The notes below the pieces were generated by a model. It saw only the letters and a program-made list of their open reading frames with translations, did no database searches and was not told where the DNA came from. Made by a program: the position numbers and the translations under genes. Positions 1-7,921 of a stretch of 53,886 nt of DNA are shown in pieces (positions within the stretch are counted from its first letter, which is position 1; each line of letters starts with the position of its first letter). The stretch lies in NCBI RefSeq assembly GCF_002234405.1, contig NZ_NMQT01000056.1, positions 1 to 53,886 of the forward strand, read 5' to 3'. The DNA is from Amycolatopsis thailandensis (GTDB taxonomy: Bacteria; Actinomycetota; Actinomycetes; Mycobacteriales; Pseudonocardiaceae).

Positions 1-62
1 GATCGGGGACGTTGAGTGTCCCTGATCCTCCGTTGATCAAGGTCGTGCCAGGCGCGACCGGT

Positions 63-109
63 GACGGGGGAAGATTCCGGACGCTCAACGGCCGGAATCT
101 TCCCCCGTC
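63..109. repeat. Perfect 18-bp inverted repeat
   Basis: The arms 63-80 and 92-109 are exact reverse complements, with an 11-base loop. Each arm contains the smaller near-palindrome GGAAGATTCC. Like other palindromes in this window it lies in a 3' flank and could act as a transcription terminator or an mRNA 3'-end stabiliser. No T-run follows. Confidence 0.8.
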
Positions 110-269
110 GACCGCATCGGCTTCACTTGACCGCCAATCACACCAGTGGGTAGGTAAATACGGTCCGCCAGAACCCGAAACGCCACTTACGACACCCGCT
201 TACGCGACTTTGCCGAGACCCAGGCGCAAGGGGCGTTCGCGATCCGCCGGCTCGACTTTCCCGGTCCCT

Positions 270-322
270 GTTCCCAATGTCGCATTTGTGTCGCTGAGCG
301 TCTCGAATGCGACATTGGGAAC
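270..322. repeat. Perfect 17-bp inverted repeat, AATGCGACATT type
   Basis: The arms 270-286 and 306-322 are exact reverse complements around a 19-base loop. Each arm contains the sub-palindrome AATG-CGA-CATT, the same 'stem-N3-stem' design as the GAAAG-N3-CTTTC elements elsewhere in the window. Confidence 0.8.
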
Positions 323-476
323 ATCGCCGCCGAGAACCCGGATCGCCACTCGCGACCACCTGGACCGACCTGGCGAGGGAGGTGTCGGGATCGAGCCGGG
401 GCATTCAGGCGACCCACTGCGACGCTTGATGCCACCGGCACCGCTGGACCGGCACCGCTGGGCCGGGGCGGCCGTG

Positions 477-527
477 ACGCGAAAGCCACGTTCACAACCT
501 TCAACGTTGCGAAAGTGGCTTTCACAA
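477..527. repeat. GTGAAAGCCAC-type palindrome
   Basis: An imperfect inverted repeat with arms of about 20 bp (479-498 and 506-525). It belongs to the same family as the elements at 18171 and 43809: each arm carries a GAAAG-CCA/TGG-CTTTC-like core and the loop contains CTTCAAC. This copy is more diverged than the others. Confidence 0.75.
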
Positions 528-655
528 CCCCGCGTCGAGCTGATCAAGGCCGTGCCGACCACGTCCAGCGGCAGACGACGTGACGGACCCGGCAGGTAAC
601 CGAACATCGCCGCGGAGAACCCGAAGCGCCACTCACGACCACCTGGACCGGTGAC

Positions 656-2899
656 TCACCCGGGCAGCAGTGCCAGCTCGGCCAGCGCCTGCTCCCGCCA
701 CGCGGTGAACGACGGCGCGGTGGAGAGCTCCACGGCCAAGGTGAGGCATTCCCTGGCCTCGTCGAGGGCGCCGGCTTCCCGCCAGGCCCGCCCCTCGCGG
801 ATCGCGCTGATCACTTCCAGCCCGTCGAAACCGCCTTCCCACGCGAGCCACCGGCTGGTGCGGTAGTGACTCGCCGCCTCCCGCCATTCGGCGAGAGCAC
901 CGAGCACGTCACCGATGGCGCGCAGGGTCAGGGTCTTCAGCAGCTGATGGAAACCGGGATAGGTGTCGCTCGCCAGTCGTTCGGCGTCGGAGAGCACGGC
1001 CCGGTGCACCGCGAGCGCCTCGGCGTGCCGACCGGCGTTGAGCAGTGCCCGCCCGTACATGTTCCGCGCCGTGGTTTGCCCGTCCCAGAACGGCAATTCG
1101 CTCGCGAGGTCGTATCCGCGCTTCGCGAACTCGAACGCTTCGGCGCTTTCTCCGATCAACCGCAGCACCTGGCCGAGGTAGATGGACGCCCAGGTCTGTT
1201 CGACGCGGTCGCCGATCCGGACGGCGATGTCCAGCGCGCGGCGGTGCGCCACCACGGCGCCTTTGTCGTCGCCCTGACAGACACTGCCGGCCCAGCCGAC
1301 GAAGTTGAGCAGTTTCGCCTCGCTCCCGGCGTCGCCCAGCGCGCTCGCCGCGGCCGCGCCGAGCGAGAAGATCTCCAGCCACGGCTTCTGGGCGCTGCGT
1401 CCGTCGGAGTACCAGTGCAGGGCGATGGCGAGTTCGGCGACCTCCCGGTGCCGGCCCTTCCGTGCCGCCAGCCGGTGCGCGGCGACCCAGTTCCCGCCTT
1501 CGACGTCCAGCCACCGTGCGCTCTCGTCCCGCGAGCCGAACCGCCCTGTTTCGGGCGCCTTGGGATAGAACAGCCTCGCCGCTTCGGCCGCTTTGTCGAG
1601 CAGGTGGGCGAGCACGATGTCCCGCGTGGCCGGATCCTCCTCCGCCTCGAACCGTTCCTCGGCGAACAGGCGGATCAGGTCGTGGAACTGGTGACGTTCC
1701 GGTTCGGCCGTGGTCTGCAGGAGGCTGGCGTCGACGAGTTCGTCGAGATGGTCCTGGACGTCGGCGGGGGAGGCGCCGGAGACGACGCCCGCGAGTTCGG
1801 GACCGAAATCGGCACCCGGCACGGTCGCCAGCCGCCGGAACAGCCGCCGCGCCCCGGCCGAGACCGCGCGATACGAGAGGTCGAACGCCGAGCGCAGCTG
1901 GAGATCGCCCGCCGCGAGCGCGCGCAGCCGGGTGCTTTCGTCGCGCAGCCGGTCGGCCAGCTGGGCCAGGGACCACTGCGGCCGGGTGGCGAGCCGGTTG
2001 CCCGCGATCCGGACCGCGAGCGGCAGATATCCGCACAGCTCGACGAGTTCCCGCGCGGCGGCGGGTTCCGCGCGCACCCGGTCGGCGCCGGCGATCCTGG
2101 CGAGCAGGCCGGTCGCGCCGCCGTCCGAAAGCGGTTCGAGCCCCAGCCAGCGGGCGCCTTCGAGGCCGGCGAGCGTGCGACGGCAGGTGATCAGGGTGAG
2201 GCTGTCCGGACCGGTGACCAGCAACGGCCGGACCTGCGCCTCGTCGGCGGCGTTGTCGAGCAGCAGCAGCACTTTCCGGTCTTCGAGCAGCATCCGCAGC
2301 AACGCCGACCGTTCGCTTTCGGAGGCGGGGACCTGACCCGGCGCGACGTCCAGCGCGCGCAGCAGCCGATCGAGCGCGGCCTTGGCGCTCAGTGGTTCCT
2401 CGTCCATCCCGCGCAGGTCCACCGCGTAGCCGCCGTCGGGGAAGTCCGGGCGCCACCGATCCGCCGCGGTCACCGCGAGCGCGGTCTTCCCGACCCCGGC
2501 CTGCCCGACGATCGCGACCACGCCGCCACCCTCGGCGACCTTCGCGGACAGTTGCTCCAGTTCGCTTTCCCGGCCGGACAGATCCGCCACCGGCGCGGGC
2601 AGCGCGCAGGTCGCCGCGACCTGGGCGGCCAGCGCGGGGTTCCGGCGCCGTCCCTGCTTGGCGACGGTCAGGAAGAATTCGCGGTCACCGCCGGTCAGGC
2701 CGAGCGCGTCCGCCAGCACTTCGGCGGAGCGCTGCTGGGCGGCTCGCGCGCGGCCGCGTTCCAGCTCACGCAGGGCGCGGACGCTGATCCCGGACGCTTC
2801 GGCCAGCCGCCCCTGTGTCCAGCCCGCGGCCCGGCGGTGTTCGAGCAGCAGCTTGCCGAACACCGACCGCTTCTCAGTCGCCTCCACGGGTTCCACCAC
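656..2899 (-). CDS. XRE-HTH / NB-ARC / TPR STAND regulator (AfsR-like)
   Basis: This is a predicted cytoplasmic transcription regulator of about 747 residues. Residues 12-70 form an XRE-type helix-turn-helix (WTQGRLAEASGIS...LRELERG). A Walker A loop GQAGVGKT is at about 132-139 and a Walker B strand VLLLLDNA follows, as in NB-ARC/STAND ATPases. The C-terminal half is helical and TPR-like. Such proteins couple nucleotide binding and signal-protein contact to DNA binding. It lacks the BTAD domain of true AfsR/SARP proteins. The frame stays open to 3409, but that extension lies inside the divergent LuxR gene. I placed the start at the paired GTG codons 2894-2899; a GTG at 2887 is also possible. 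The ribosome site is weak. About 90 bp separate it from the divergent gene at 2990. Confidence 0.85.
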   Translation of the reverse strand: MVEPVEATEKRSVFGKLLLEHRRAAGWTQGRLAEASGISVRALRELERGRARAAQQRSAEVLADALGLTGGDREFFLTVAKQGRRRNPALAAQVAATCALPAPVADLSGRESELEQLSAKVAEGGGVVAIVGQAGVGKTALAVTAADRWRPDFPDGGYAVDLRGMDEEPLSAKAALDRLLRALDVAPGQVPASESERSALLRMLLEDRKVLLLLDNAADEAQVRPLLVTGPDSLTLITCRRTLAGLEGARWLGLEPLSDGGATGLLARIAGADRVRAEPAAARELVELCGYLPLAVRIAGNRLATRPQWSLAQLADRLRDESTRLRALAAGDLQLRSAFDLSYRAVSAGARRLFRRLATVPGADFGPELAGVVSGASPADVQDHLDELVDASLLQTTAEPERHQFHDLIRLFAEERFEAEEDPATRDIVLAHLLDKAAEAARLFYPKAPETGRFGSRDESARWLDVEGGNWVAAHRLAARKGRHREVAELAIALHWYSDGRSAQKPWLEIFSLGAAAASALGDAGSEAKLLNFVGWAGSVCQGDDKGAVVAHRRALDIAVRIGDRVEQTWASIYLGQVLRLIGESAEAFEFAKRGYDLASELPFWDGQTTARNMYGRALLNAGRHAEALAVHRAVLSDAERLASDTYPGFHQLLKTLTLRAIGDVLGALAEWREAASHYRTSRWLAWEGGFDGLEVISAIREGRAWREAGALDEARECLTLAVELSTAPSFTAWREQALAELALLPG

Positions 2900-2989
2900 C
2901 GTCCATTCAACCGGCAGGCTTCCGGTGACGAAAAGCTGCCCCCCGCTTCCGCTTGTCCCGCCTTCTCCGTGGCCGGTTACCTGGAAAGC

Positions 2990-3634
2990 ATGTCGACGAC
3001 CATGACGACACCGGTCCGGCCGATGGCCAGGACCCAGGAACGCGGGGAGATCCGGGTCGCCGTGCACGCCGGTGACCCGCTCGTCCGGGCGGGCCTGCGC
3101 AGCGCGCTCGGCGACGGCCCCGGCATCACCCTGCGGGACGACCCGGACCAGGCCGACGTCCTCGTCGCGGTGGCGGGAAGCGAGCCGCACCGGATCCCGG
3201 CCGGGTCCGCCCGGCTGGTGCTGGTCGCGGATCAGCCCAATCAGGCGGAACTGTGGGCCGCGGTGGAACGCGGGCTCGCCGTCGTCGTCGCCCGCGCCGA
3301 GGCGACGCCCGGACGGCTGCGGCGCGCCGTCGCGGACGCCCACGCCGGCCGGGGGGATCTGCCCGCCGACCAGCTCGGCAGTCTGCTCCGGGGGATTTCG
3401 CGGCTGCACAAGGAAGTCCTCGAGCCGCGCGAGCTGACCCTCAGCGGTTTGTCGCCTCGGGAGACCGAGGTGCTCCGGCTACTCGCGGAAGGCTTCGACA
3501 CCGGTGAAATCGCGCGGCGCGTGGCGTACTCCGACCGGACCGTGAAGAACATCCTGCACGGCCTGCTCAGCCGGTTCGGACTCCGCAACCGCACCCACGT
3601 CGTGGCGTACGCGCTCCGCGAAGGTCTCATCTGA
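2990..3634 (+). CDS. Orphan LuxR-type regulator with degenerate receiver domain
   Basis: This 214-residue protein is built like a NarL-family response regulator. The N-terminal half keeps the receiver outline (VAVHAGDPLVRAGL), but the position of the phospho-acceptor aspartate reads DVLVAVAGSE, so no normal phosphorylation site is visible. The C-terminal LuxR helix-turn-helix is intact (LSPRETEVLRLLAEG...RTVKNILHGLLSRFGLRNR). The start at ATG 2990 has GGAAAG just upstream. It is paralogous to the genes at 3645 and 53136 and ends 10 bp from the convergent paralogue. No histidine kinase is adjacent. Atypical receivers in actinomycetes often sense small molecules instead of phosphate, which is possible here but not shown. 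Confidence 0.88.
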   Translation: MSTTMTTPVRPMARTQERGEIRVAVHAGDPLVRAGLRSALGDGPGITLRDDPDQADVLVAVAGSEPHRIPAGSARLVLVADQPNQAELWAAVERGLAVVVARAEATPGRLRRAVADAHAGRGDLPADQLGSLLRGISRLHKEVLEPRELTLSGLSPRETEVLRLLAEGFDTGEIARRVAYSDRTVKNILHGLLSRFGLRNRTHVVAYALREGLI

Positions 3635-3644
3635 CGAGCGGACT

Positions 3645-4268
3645 TCAGATGACTCCTTCACGGATCGCGTACGCCACCGCGTGCGAACGGTTCCGTAGCC
3701 GCAGCCGGTCGGTGACGGAGTAGATGATGTTCTTCACCGTGCGCTCGGAGTAGGAGAGCTCGGCGGCGATCTCACCCGTGTCGAGCCCGTCGGCCATCAG
3801 GCGCAGGACGTCGATCTCCCGCGAGGAGAGCGCGGCCGCGGCGGGCCCGCTCGGCGCGAGCATCTCCCGGTGTAGCCGTTCGGCGTGTTCGGCCAGCCGG
3901 TCGAGCAGATCGGGCGGCGGGCCCGTGCCCGCCGACGCGGCGACGCGGACGCTGTCGGCCACTCGCGCGTCGGTCGCCGCCGACCTCGGCAGGATGGCGA
4001 CCACCCGGCACGCCACCGCGGCCGCGAGCCCGCCCTCCTCGATCCGGTCGGTCACCAGCACGATCGGCTTGCCGAGCTTGGCGGTGACGGCGCGCAACGC
4101 GGTGACCGCCTCCGTCGAAAACCGGTCGAAGGCCGCGACGACGACGTCTGTTCCTTCTCGCGTCCGGCCGTCGACCACCCGCACGGCCGCCCGGGTGTCG
4201 AGGAGGTCGGCCATTCCGGCCTTCGTGATGGGGTCCAGGGCGCAGACGCTCACCCGAACTGCTTGCAT
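3645..4268 (-). CDS. Orphan LuxR-type regulator with degenerate receiver domain
   Basis: A 207-residue paralogue of the protein at 2990-3634. The N-terminus VCALDPITKAGM matches the start of a receiver domain, but the expected phospho-aspartate strand reads DVVVAAFDRF. The C-terminus is a standard LuxR DNA-binding domain (LSSREIDVLRLMADG...ERTVKNIIYSVTDRL) ending HAVAYAIREGVI, almost the same ending as the 53136 protein. It is oriented tail to tail with the 2990 gene. Its promoter side faces the 386-base gap shared with the ribbon-helix-helix gene at 4655. No partner kinase is visible. Confidence 0.88.
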   Translation of the reverse strand: MQAVRVSVCALDPITKAGMADLLDTRAAVRVVDGRTREGTDVVVAAFDRFSTEAVTALRAVTAKLGKPIVLVTDRIEEGGLAAAVACRVVAILPRSAATDARVADSVRVAASAGTGPPPDLLDRLAEHAERLHREMLAPSGPAAAALSSREIDVLRLMADGLDTGEIAAELSYSERTVKNIIYSVTDRLRLRNRSHAVAYAIREGVI

Positions 4269-4586
4269 GTGCCCCTCTTCTGCCGTGGACCGCTCCGTCC
4301 ACTGTGGATCTCGGGTTTGTCAAGAGCCGCAAGGACAAAAAGCGTTGCCCGCACGATCGAGCGGACCTCTTGTACCGTGGGCTCCGGGTAGCGGCCCGCC
4401 TGGGTGACCCCCACACCTGACGGTGGGTCGCTCCCTTTTCCGCGCGGCTCGTGGCGATTCTCGCCCGCCGCGAACGGCCCCGGCAACGCGTTCGGCCGTG
4501 TCCTGCTTCCCCCGCCAGCCGAGACTGGCCGATTGGGCATCCGCTATCCGTACGACCCGAAAAAAGTGCCTCCGAGCTGGGAAGAC
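4269..4586. other. Divergent intergenic region, no gene seen
   Basis: This is the outer part of the gap between the minus-strand LuxR gene and the plus-strand gene at 4655. A small hairpin around GACCCCCAC...GTGGGTC (4406-4430) is the only structure I can point to. Promoters for both genes should lie between here and 4654, but no confident -35/-10 pair can be read. Confidence 0.5.
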
Positions 4587-4654
4587 GCCATGATGGCGCC
4601 ACGTGGCACCACTTTGGCCTTGCATTGGCGCCATCGTAGTGCCATGATGGCACC
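4587..4654. promoter_or_regulatory. Operator cluster: repeated GCCATGATGGC / TGGCGCCA motifs
   Basis: Two near-identical blocks precede the gene at 4655. GCCATGATGGCGCCACGTGG begins at 4588, and the block 4626-4654 contains TGGCGCCATCG followed by GCCATGATGGCACC. GCCATGATGGC is a near-palindrome and TGGCGCCA a perfect one. The last block runs directly into the ATG at 4655. Repeated half-sites like these are typical binding sites for ribbon-helix-helix repressors that control their own gene. Autoregulation by the 4655 product is inferred. Confidence 0.7.
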
Positions 4655-5191
4655 ATGGATTTGACGCCCTTTGTGGACAACGTTCGCCGGGAGCTCGCCG
4701 TCGCCGCCGAGGCGGGCGGAGCCGAGGCGAGTGCCCTCGCCGAACGCCTGACCGCGCCGCTCGCGTCGGCCATCCGTCTCGCGCTGCTGGACGCGTTGTC
4801 CGCCGCGTCGGACGAGATCACACGGGACCTCGCGCCCGGTTCGGTCGAGGTCCGGCTTCGTGCCGGGGAAGCCAGCTTCGCCGTCACGCTGCCCGCGGTC
4901 GAGCAGGCCGCGCCCGCCGCGGCGGCGGTGCCGGAACCTCCGGCGCCGCCGATGCCGCCACTGCCGCCGATCCCGGACGAGGAAGGGGCGACGGCCCGCA
5001 TCAACTTCCGGCTGCCGGAACAACTCAAGGCGCGCGTCGAAGAAGCCGCGGCCGCGCAAGGTCGTTCGGTCAACGCGTGGCTCGTGCGGGCCGCGTCCGC
5101 CGCGTTGCGACCGTCGGAACCGGCCACGCCGCCCGCCCCGGCGAGCGGCGGTCTTCCCGGCACCCAGCGCTACACCGGCTGGGTCAGCTAG
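4655..5191 (+). CDS. Ribbon-helix-helix (HicB/Arc-like) DNA-binding protein
   Basis: This 178-residue protein has three parts: an acidic, alanine-rich helical N-terminal region (1-85), a proline-rich linker (about 88-108, EPPAPPMPPLPPIP) and a C-terminal ribbon-helix-helix segment (ARINFRLPEQLKARVEEAAAAQGRSVNAWLVRA). The last segment resembles the HicB/Arc antitoxin fold. No HicA-like toxin lies next to it; the next gene, after 51 bp, encodes a DUF4097 protein and then an ABC exporter. It is therefore more likely an autoregulated repressor of this operon than half of a toxin-antitoxin pair. No Shine-Dalgarno sequence precedes the ATG, and the operator repeats abut it, so a leaderless transcript is possible. 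Confidence 0.85.
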   Translation: MDLTPFVDNVRRELAVAAEAGGAEASALAERLTAPLASAIRLALLDALSAASDEITRDLAPGSVEVRLRAGEASFAVTLPAVEQAAPAAAAVPEPPAPPMPPLPPIPDEEGATARINFRLPEQLKARVEEAAAAQGRSVNAWLVRAASAALRPSEPATPPAPASGGLPGTQRYTGWVS

Positions 5192-5242
5192 ACCACCTAG
5201 ACCAGCACAAACACCGATCACACCACTTCCGAGGGGACAACC

Positions 5243-6088
5243 ATGCCTTCTTTCGCCACTCCCGAACCCATTCTCGCCGACCTCGAACCGGTCGTCGGCA
5301 GCGTCCGCATCGTCGCCGGAGACCGCACCGACACGGTCGTCGAAGTCTCCCCGATGGACGAGAACAACGACTCCGACGTCGAAGCCGCGAAGCGGACCGT
5401 CGTCGAATTCTCCGGCGGCACGCTGACGGTCCGCGCGCCGAAAATGCGCCTGCTCGACTTCTCCCGGCGGACGCGGTCGATCGACGTGACCATCGAACTG
5501 CCCGCCGGCTCCCGGGTGCAGGGGAGCACCGGCCTCGGCGACCTGACGGTGACCGGGCGGATCGGTTCGTGCCGCTACAAGTCCGGGACCGGGCACATCC
5601 GGCTCGACCACACCGGTGAGCTGAAGCTGCACTCCGCGTCCGGGAGCATCGTCGTCGGGCACGTCGAAGGCAACGCCGACATCAGCACCAGTTCCGGCCG
5701 GGTCGAGGTCGGCGCGATCACCGGCACCGCGGTGGTCAAGAACTCCAACGGCTCCACCACGATCGGGACGGCGGGGGACGCGATCCGCCTCCGCTCGGCC
5801 AACGGCGACATCGCCGTCGACAAGGCCGAAAGCGGCGTGGAAGCCAAGACCGCCAACGGTTCCATCCGGGTGCTCGACGCCGTCAGGGGCAAGCTCAACC
5901 TGGACACGTCGATGGGGAACGTCGAGGTGGGCATCCGCGAGGGCACCGCGGCCTGGCTCGACGTGAACACCAGCTTCGGCCGCGTCATCAACGACATGAC
6001 CGCCGCCACCGCGCCCGGCGCCACGACCGACAAGCTCGAAGTCCACGCCGGTACCTCCGTCGGCGACATCATCGTTCACCGCTCCTGA
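5243..6088 (+). CDS. DUF4097 family beta-strand repeat protein
   Basis: This 281-residue protein has no signal peptide or membrane segment. From about residue 60 it consists of short repeating strands of the type 'tssGxixvxxvxG' (for example SGSIVVGHVEGNADIS, SSGRVEVGAITGTAVV, NGDIAVDKAESG). This is the right-handed beta-roll pattern of DUF4097 (putative adhesin). Its role is not known; in actinomycetes such genes commonly precede DrrAB-type ABC exporters, as here. A ribosome site GAGGGGACAACC precedes the ATG. It sits 51 bp after the RHH gene and 32 bp before the ATPase gene, consistent with one operon ending at the terminator near 7921. Confidence 0.88.
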   Translation: MPSFATPEPILADLEPVVGSVRIVAGDRTDTVVEVSPMDENNDSDVEAAKRTVVEFSGGTLTVRAPKMRLLDFSRRTRSIDVTIELPAGSRVQGSTGLGDLTVTGRIGSCRYKSGTGHIRLDHTGELKLHSASGSIVVGHVEGNADISTSSGRVEVGAITGTAVVKNSNGSTTIGTAGDAIRLRSANGDIAVDKAESGVEAKTANGSIRVLDAVRGKLNLDTSMGNVEVGIREGTAAWLDVNTSFGRVINDMTAATAPGATTDKLEVHAGTSVGDIIVHRS

Positions 6089-6120
6089 CCCGCGAGTCCT
6101 TACATTCCAAGGGGATCCAC

Positions 6121-7071
6121 ATGAGACACCCGGCCATCTCCGCGACCGGACTGCGCAAGTCCTACGGCGACAAGGTCGTCTTGGACGGCATCGACCTGCA
6201 CGTTCCGGCAGGCACCGTCTTCTCGCTGCTCGGGCCGAACGGCGCGGGCAAGACCACCACGGTCAACATCCTGTCCACTCTGGTCGGTCCGGACGCGGGT
6301 GGCGCGACCGTCGCCGGCGCCGACCTGGCCACCAATCCGGACGGCGTCCGTGCCGCCATCGGCGTCACCGGCCAGTTCTCCGCGGTCGACAACCTCCTCA
6401 CCGGTGAGGAGAACCTGTTCCTCATGGCGGACCTTCACCATCTGCCGCGCCGCGCGGGGCGGAAGCGCGCCGCCGAACTCCTGGAGCGGTTCGAACTGAA
6501 CGACGCCGCGAAGAAGACGCCTGCCACGTTTTCGGGTGGCATGCGCCGCAAACTCGATCTGGCGATGACCCTGATCGGCGACCCGGAGGTCATCTTCCTC
6601 GACGAGCCGACCACCGGTCTCGACCCGCGAAGCCGCCGCACGATGTGGGAGATCATCCGGGACCTCGTCGAGGGCGGCGTGACGATCTTCCTCACCACGC
6701 AGTACCTGGAGGAGGCGGATCAGCTCGCCGACCGCGTCGCCGTCCTCGACGGTGGCCGGATCGTCGCGCTGGGCACGCCCGACGAACTGAAGCGGCGTGT
6801 GCCCGGCGGCCACCTGCAACTGAAGTTCCCCGACGCCGCCGCGCTGAGCGACGCGACCCGCGCGCTTCGAGTGTCCACTTCGGACGAAGAGGCGCTGGTG
6901 ATCCGCGTGCCGACCGACGGCACCCTCACCGCTCTCCGCGCGGTGCTGGACCGGCTCGACGCCGAGGCCGTCGCCGTCGACAGCCTCACCGTGCACACCC
7001 CGGACCTCGACGACGTGTTCCTCAGCCTGACCGGTCACCGGACCGAAGCGACCAAGGAGATGGCCCGATGA
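6121..7071 (+). CDS. ABC exporter ATPase, DrrA-like
   Basis: This is the 316-residue nucleotide-binding subunit of a DrrAB-type ABC-2 exporter. Walker A GPNGAGKTTT is near residue 41, the signature FSGGMRRKLDLA near 138, and Walker B VIFLDEPTTGLDP near 158, followed by the H-loop-equivalent glutamine in TTQYLEEADQLADR. The C-terminal extension ending in DLDDVFLSLTGH is characteristic of the daunorubicin-resistance ATPase family. The stop codon overlaps the start of the permease gene by four bases (ATGA), so the two are translationally coupled. The substrate is unknown; export of a drug, lipid or peptide is plausible. Confidence 0.93.
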   Translation: MRHPAISATGLRKSYGDKVVLDGIDLHVPAGTVFSLLGPNGAGKTTTVNILSTLVGPDAGGATVAGADLATNPDGVRAAIGVTGQFSAVDNLLTGEENLFLMADLHHLPRRAGRKRAAELLERFELNDAAKKTPATFSGGMRRKLDLAMTLIGDPEVIFLDEPTTGLDPRSRRTMWEIIRDLVEGGVTIFLTTQYLEEADQLADRVAVLDGGRIVALGTPDELKRRVPGGHLQLKFPDAAALSDATRALRVSTSDEEALVIRVPTDGTLTALRAVLDRLDAEAVAVDSLTVHTPDLDDVFLSLTGHRTEATKEMAR

Positions 7072-7856
7072 CCACCCTGTCCCTCTCGATGCGTGACTCG
7101 GCGACCATGCTGCGCCGCAACATCCGGCACATGCAACGGTATCCGTCGCTCACCATCATGCTGATCGGCCAGCCGATCGTGTTCCTGCTGCTGTTCGTCT
7201 ACGTCTTCGGCGGCACGCTCGGAAACGGCCTCGGCGGCGGGGGAGGCAGAGCCGAGTACGTCGGCTACGTGACGCCCGCCATCCTGCTCGTGACCGTGTG
7301 CAGTGCCGCGCTCGGCACCGCGATCTCCGTCGCGACGGACATGACCGAGGGCATCATCGCCCGGTTCCGCACGATGGCGATCAGCAAGGCCTCGGTCCTG
7401 ACCGGGCACGTCATCGGCGCGTTCATCCAGACGGCGTTCGCCCTCGCCGTCGTCTTCGGGGTCACGCTGCTCGTCGGCTTCTCGCCGACGGCGGGCGTCG
7501 GCGAGTGGTTCGCCGTCGTCGGCGTGCTGTTGCTGCTGACCATCGCGCTCACCTGGCTTTCGATGGCGCTCGGCCTGGCGGCCAAGAGTGTGGAGACGGC
7601 CAGCAACACGCCCATGATCTTCATGCTGCTGCCCTTCCTCGGCAGCGGGTTCGTGCCCACCGACTCCATGCCCGCCTGGCTGCGCTGGTTCGCCGACTAC
7701 CAGCCGTTCACGCCGGTCATCGAGACCATCCGGGGACTGCTGCTCGGCACCCCGATCGGCGACAGCGGCTGGTTCGCGGTGGGGTGGTGCGTCGTGCTCG
7801 CGACCGTCGGGTACCTGTGGTCGAAGTCCTTGTTCGCGAAGGAGCGTGACCGCTGA
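7068..7856 (+). CDS. ABC-2 type exporter permease, DrrB-like
   Basis: This 262-residue integral membrane protein has about six hydrophobic helices. The first is near 27-47 (IMLIGQPIVFLLLFVYVFGG) and the last near 230-250. The topology and the motif ASNTPMIFMLLPFLGSGFVPTDSMP match ABC-2/DrrB permeases. It pairs with the ATPase that overlaps its start. A strong hairpin followed by TTTT lies 20 bp after the stop, ending the operon. Confidence 0.92.
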   Translation: MTTLSLSMRDSATMLRRNIRHMQRYPSLTIMLIGQPIVFLLLFVYVFGGTLGNGLGGGGGRAEYVGYVTPAILLVTVCSAALGTAISVATDMTEGIIARFRTMAISKASVLTGHVIGAFIQTAFALAVVFGVTLLVGFSPTAGVGEWFAVVGVLLLLTIALTWLSMALGLAAKSVETASNTPMIFMLLPFLGSGFVPTDSMPAWLRWFADYQPFTPVIETIRGLLLGTPIGDSGWFAVGWCVVLATVGYLWSKSLFAKERDR

Positions 7857-7875
7857 TCTTCGGTGCGCTGGGGGT

Positions 7876-7921
7876 CGCCCCGGGCCGGAACCGCCTTCAG
7901 GGTTCCGGTCCGGGGCGTTTT
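7876..7921 (+). terminator. Rho-independent terminator of the RHH-DUF4097-DrrAB operon
   Basis: A 17-bp stem (7876-7892 with 901-917 of the same thousand) has one G-U pair and an eight-base loop (GCCTTCAG), followed by TTTT. It begins 20 bp after the permease stop codon. This is the clearest classical terminator in the window. Confidence 0.9.

Larger units (their letters stand above)
1..655. repeat. Gene-free repeat patchwork 3' of the NB-ARC regulator
   Basis: No believable gene lies here. The reading frames through it are interrupted by palindromes and lack any family signature. The stretch contains three long inverted repeats, described separately. It also has three same-direction copies of a segment close to ACCCGAATCGCCACTCACGA (about 175-195, 334-352, 619-638), the last two followed by CCACCTGGACCG. 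A segment reading TGATCAAGG(T/C)CGTGCC occurs twice, near 34 and 541. Bases 1-27 form an imperfect hairpin around GGGACGTTGAGTGTCCC, closely related to the one at 37362. About 60 bases (138-195) resemble 37407-37464. All of it lies downstream of the minus-strand gene ending at 656. Confidence 0.7.

Noticed and set aside
12..599. 195-codon plus-strand frame at the window start
   Set aside because: It runs through three palindromes and repeated segments and has no family-like motif or ribosome site.
866..2989. Long plus-strand open frame opposite the NB-ARC gene
   Set aside because: It is the antisense shadow of a gene with clear HTH and P-loop motifs. Its translation is low-complexity R/G/P-rich. 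Only the part from 2990 is a real gene.
2900..3409. N-terminal extension of the NB-ARC protein
   Set aside because: The extension overlaps the divergent LuxR gene and contains no domain; the helix-turn-helix begins just after 2899.
4655..5242. Complete HicAB toxin-antitoxin module
   Set aside because: Only the RHH/HicB-like part is present; no small HicA-like toxin frame lies on either side.
4544..6079. 511-codon minus-strand frame
   Set aside because: Antisense to the RHH and DUF4097 genes; D/G/R/H-rich shadow typical of high-GC DNA.
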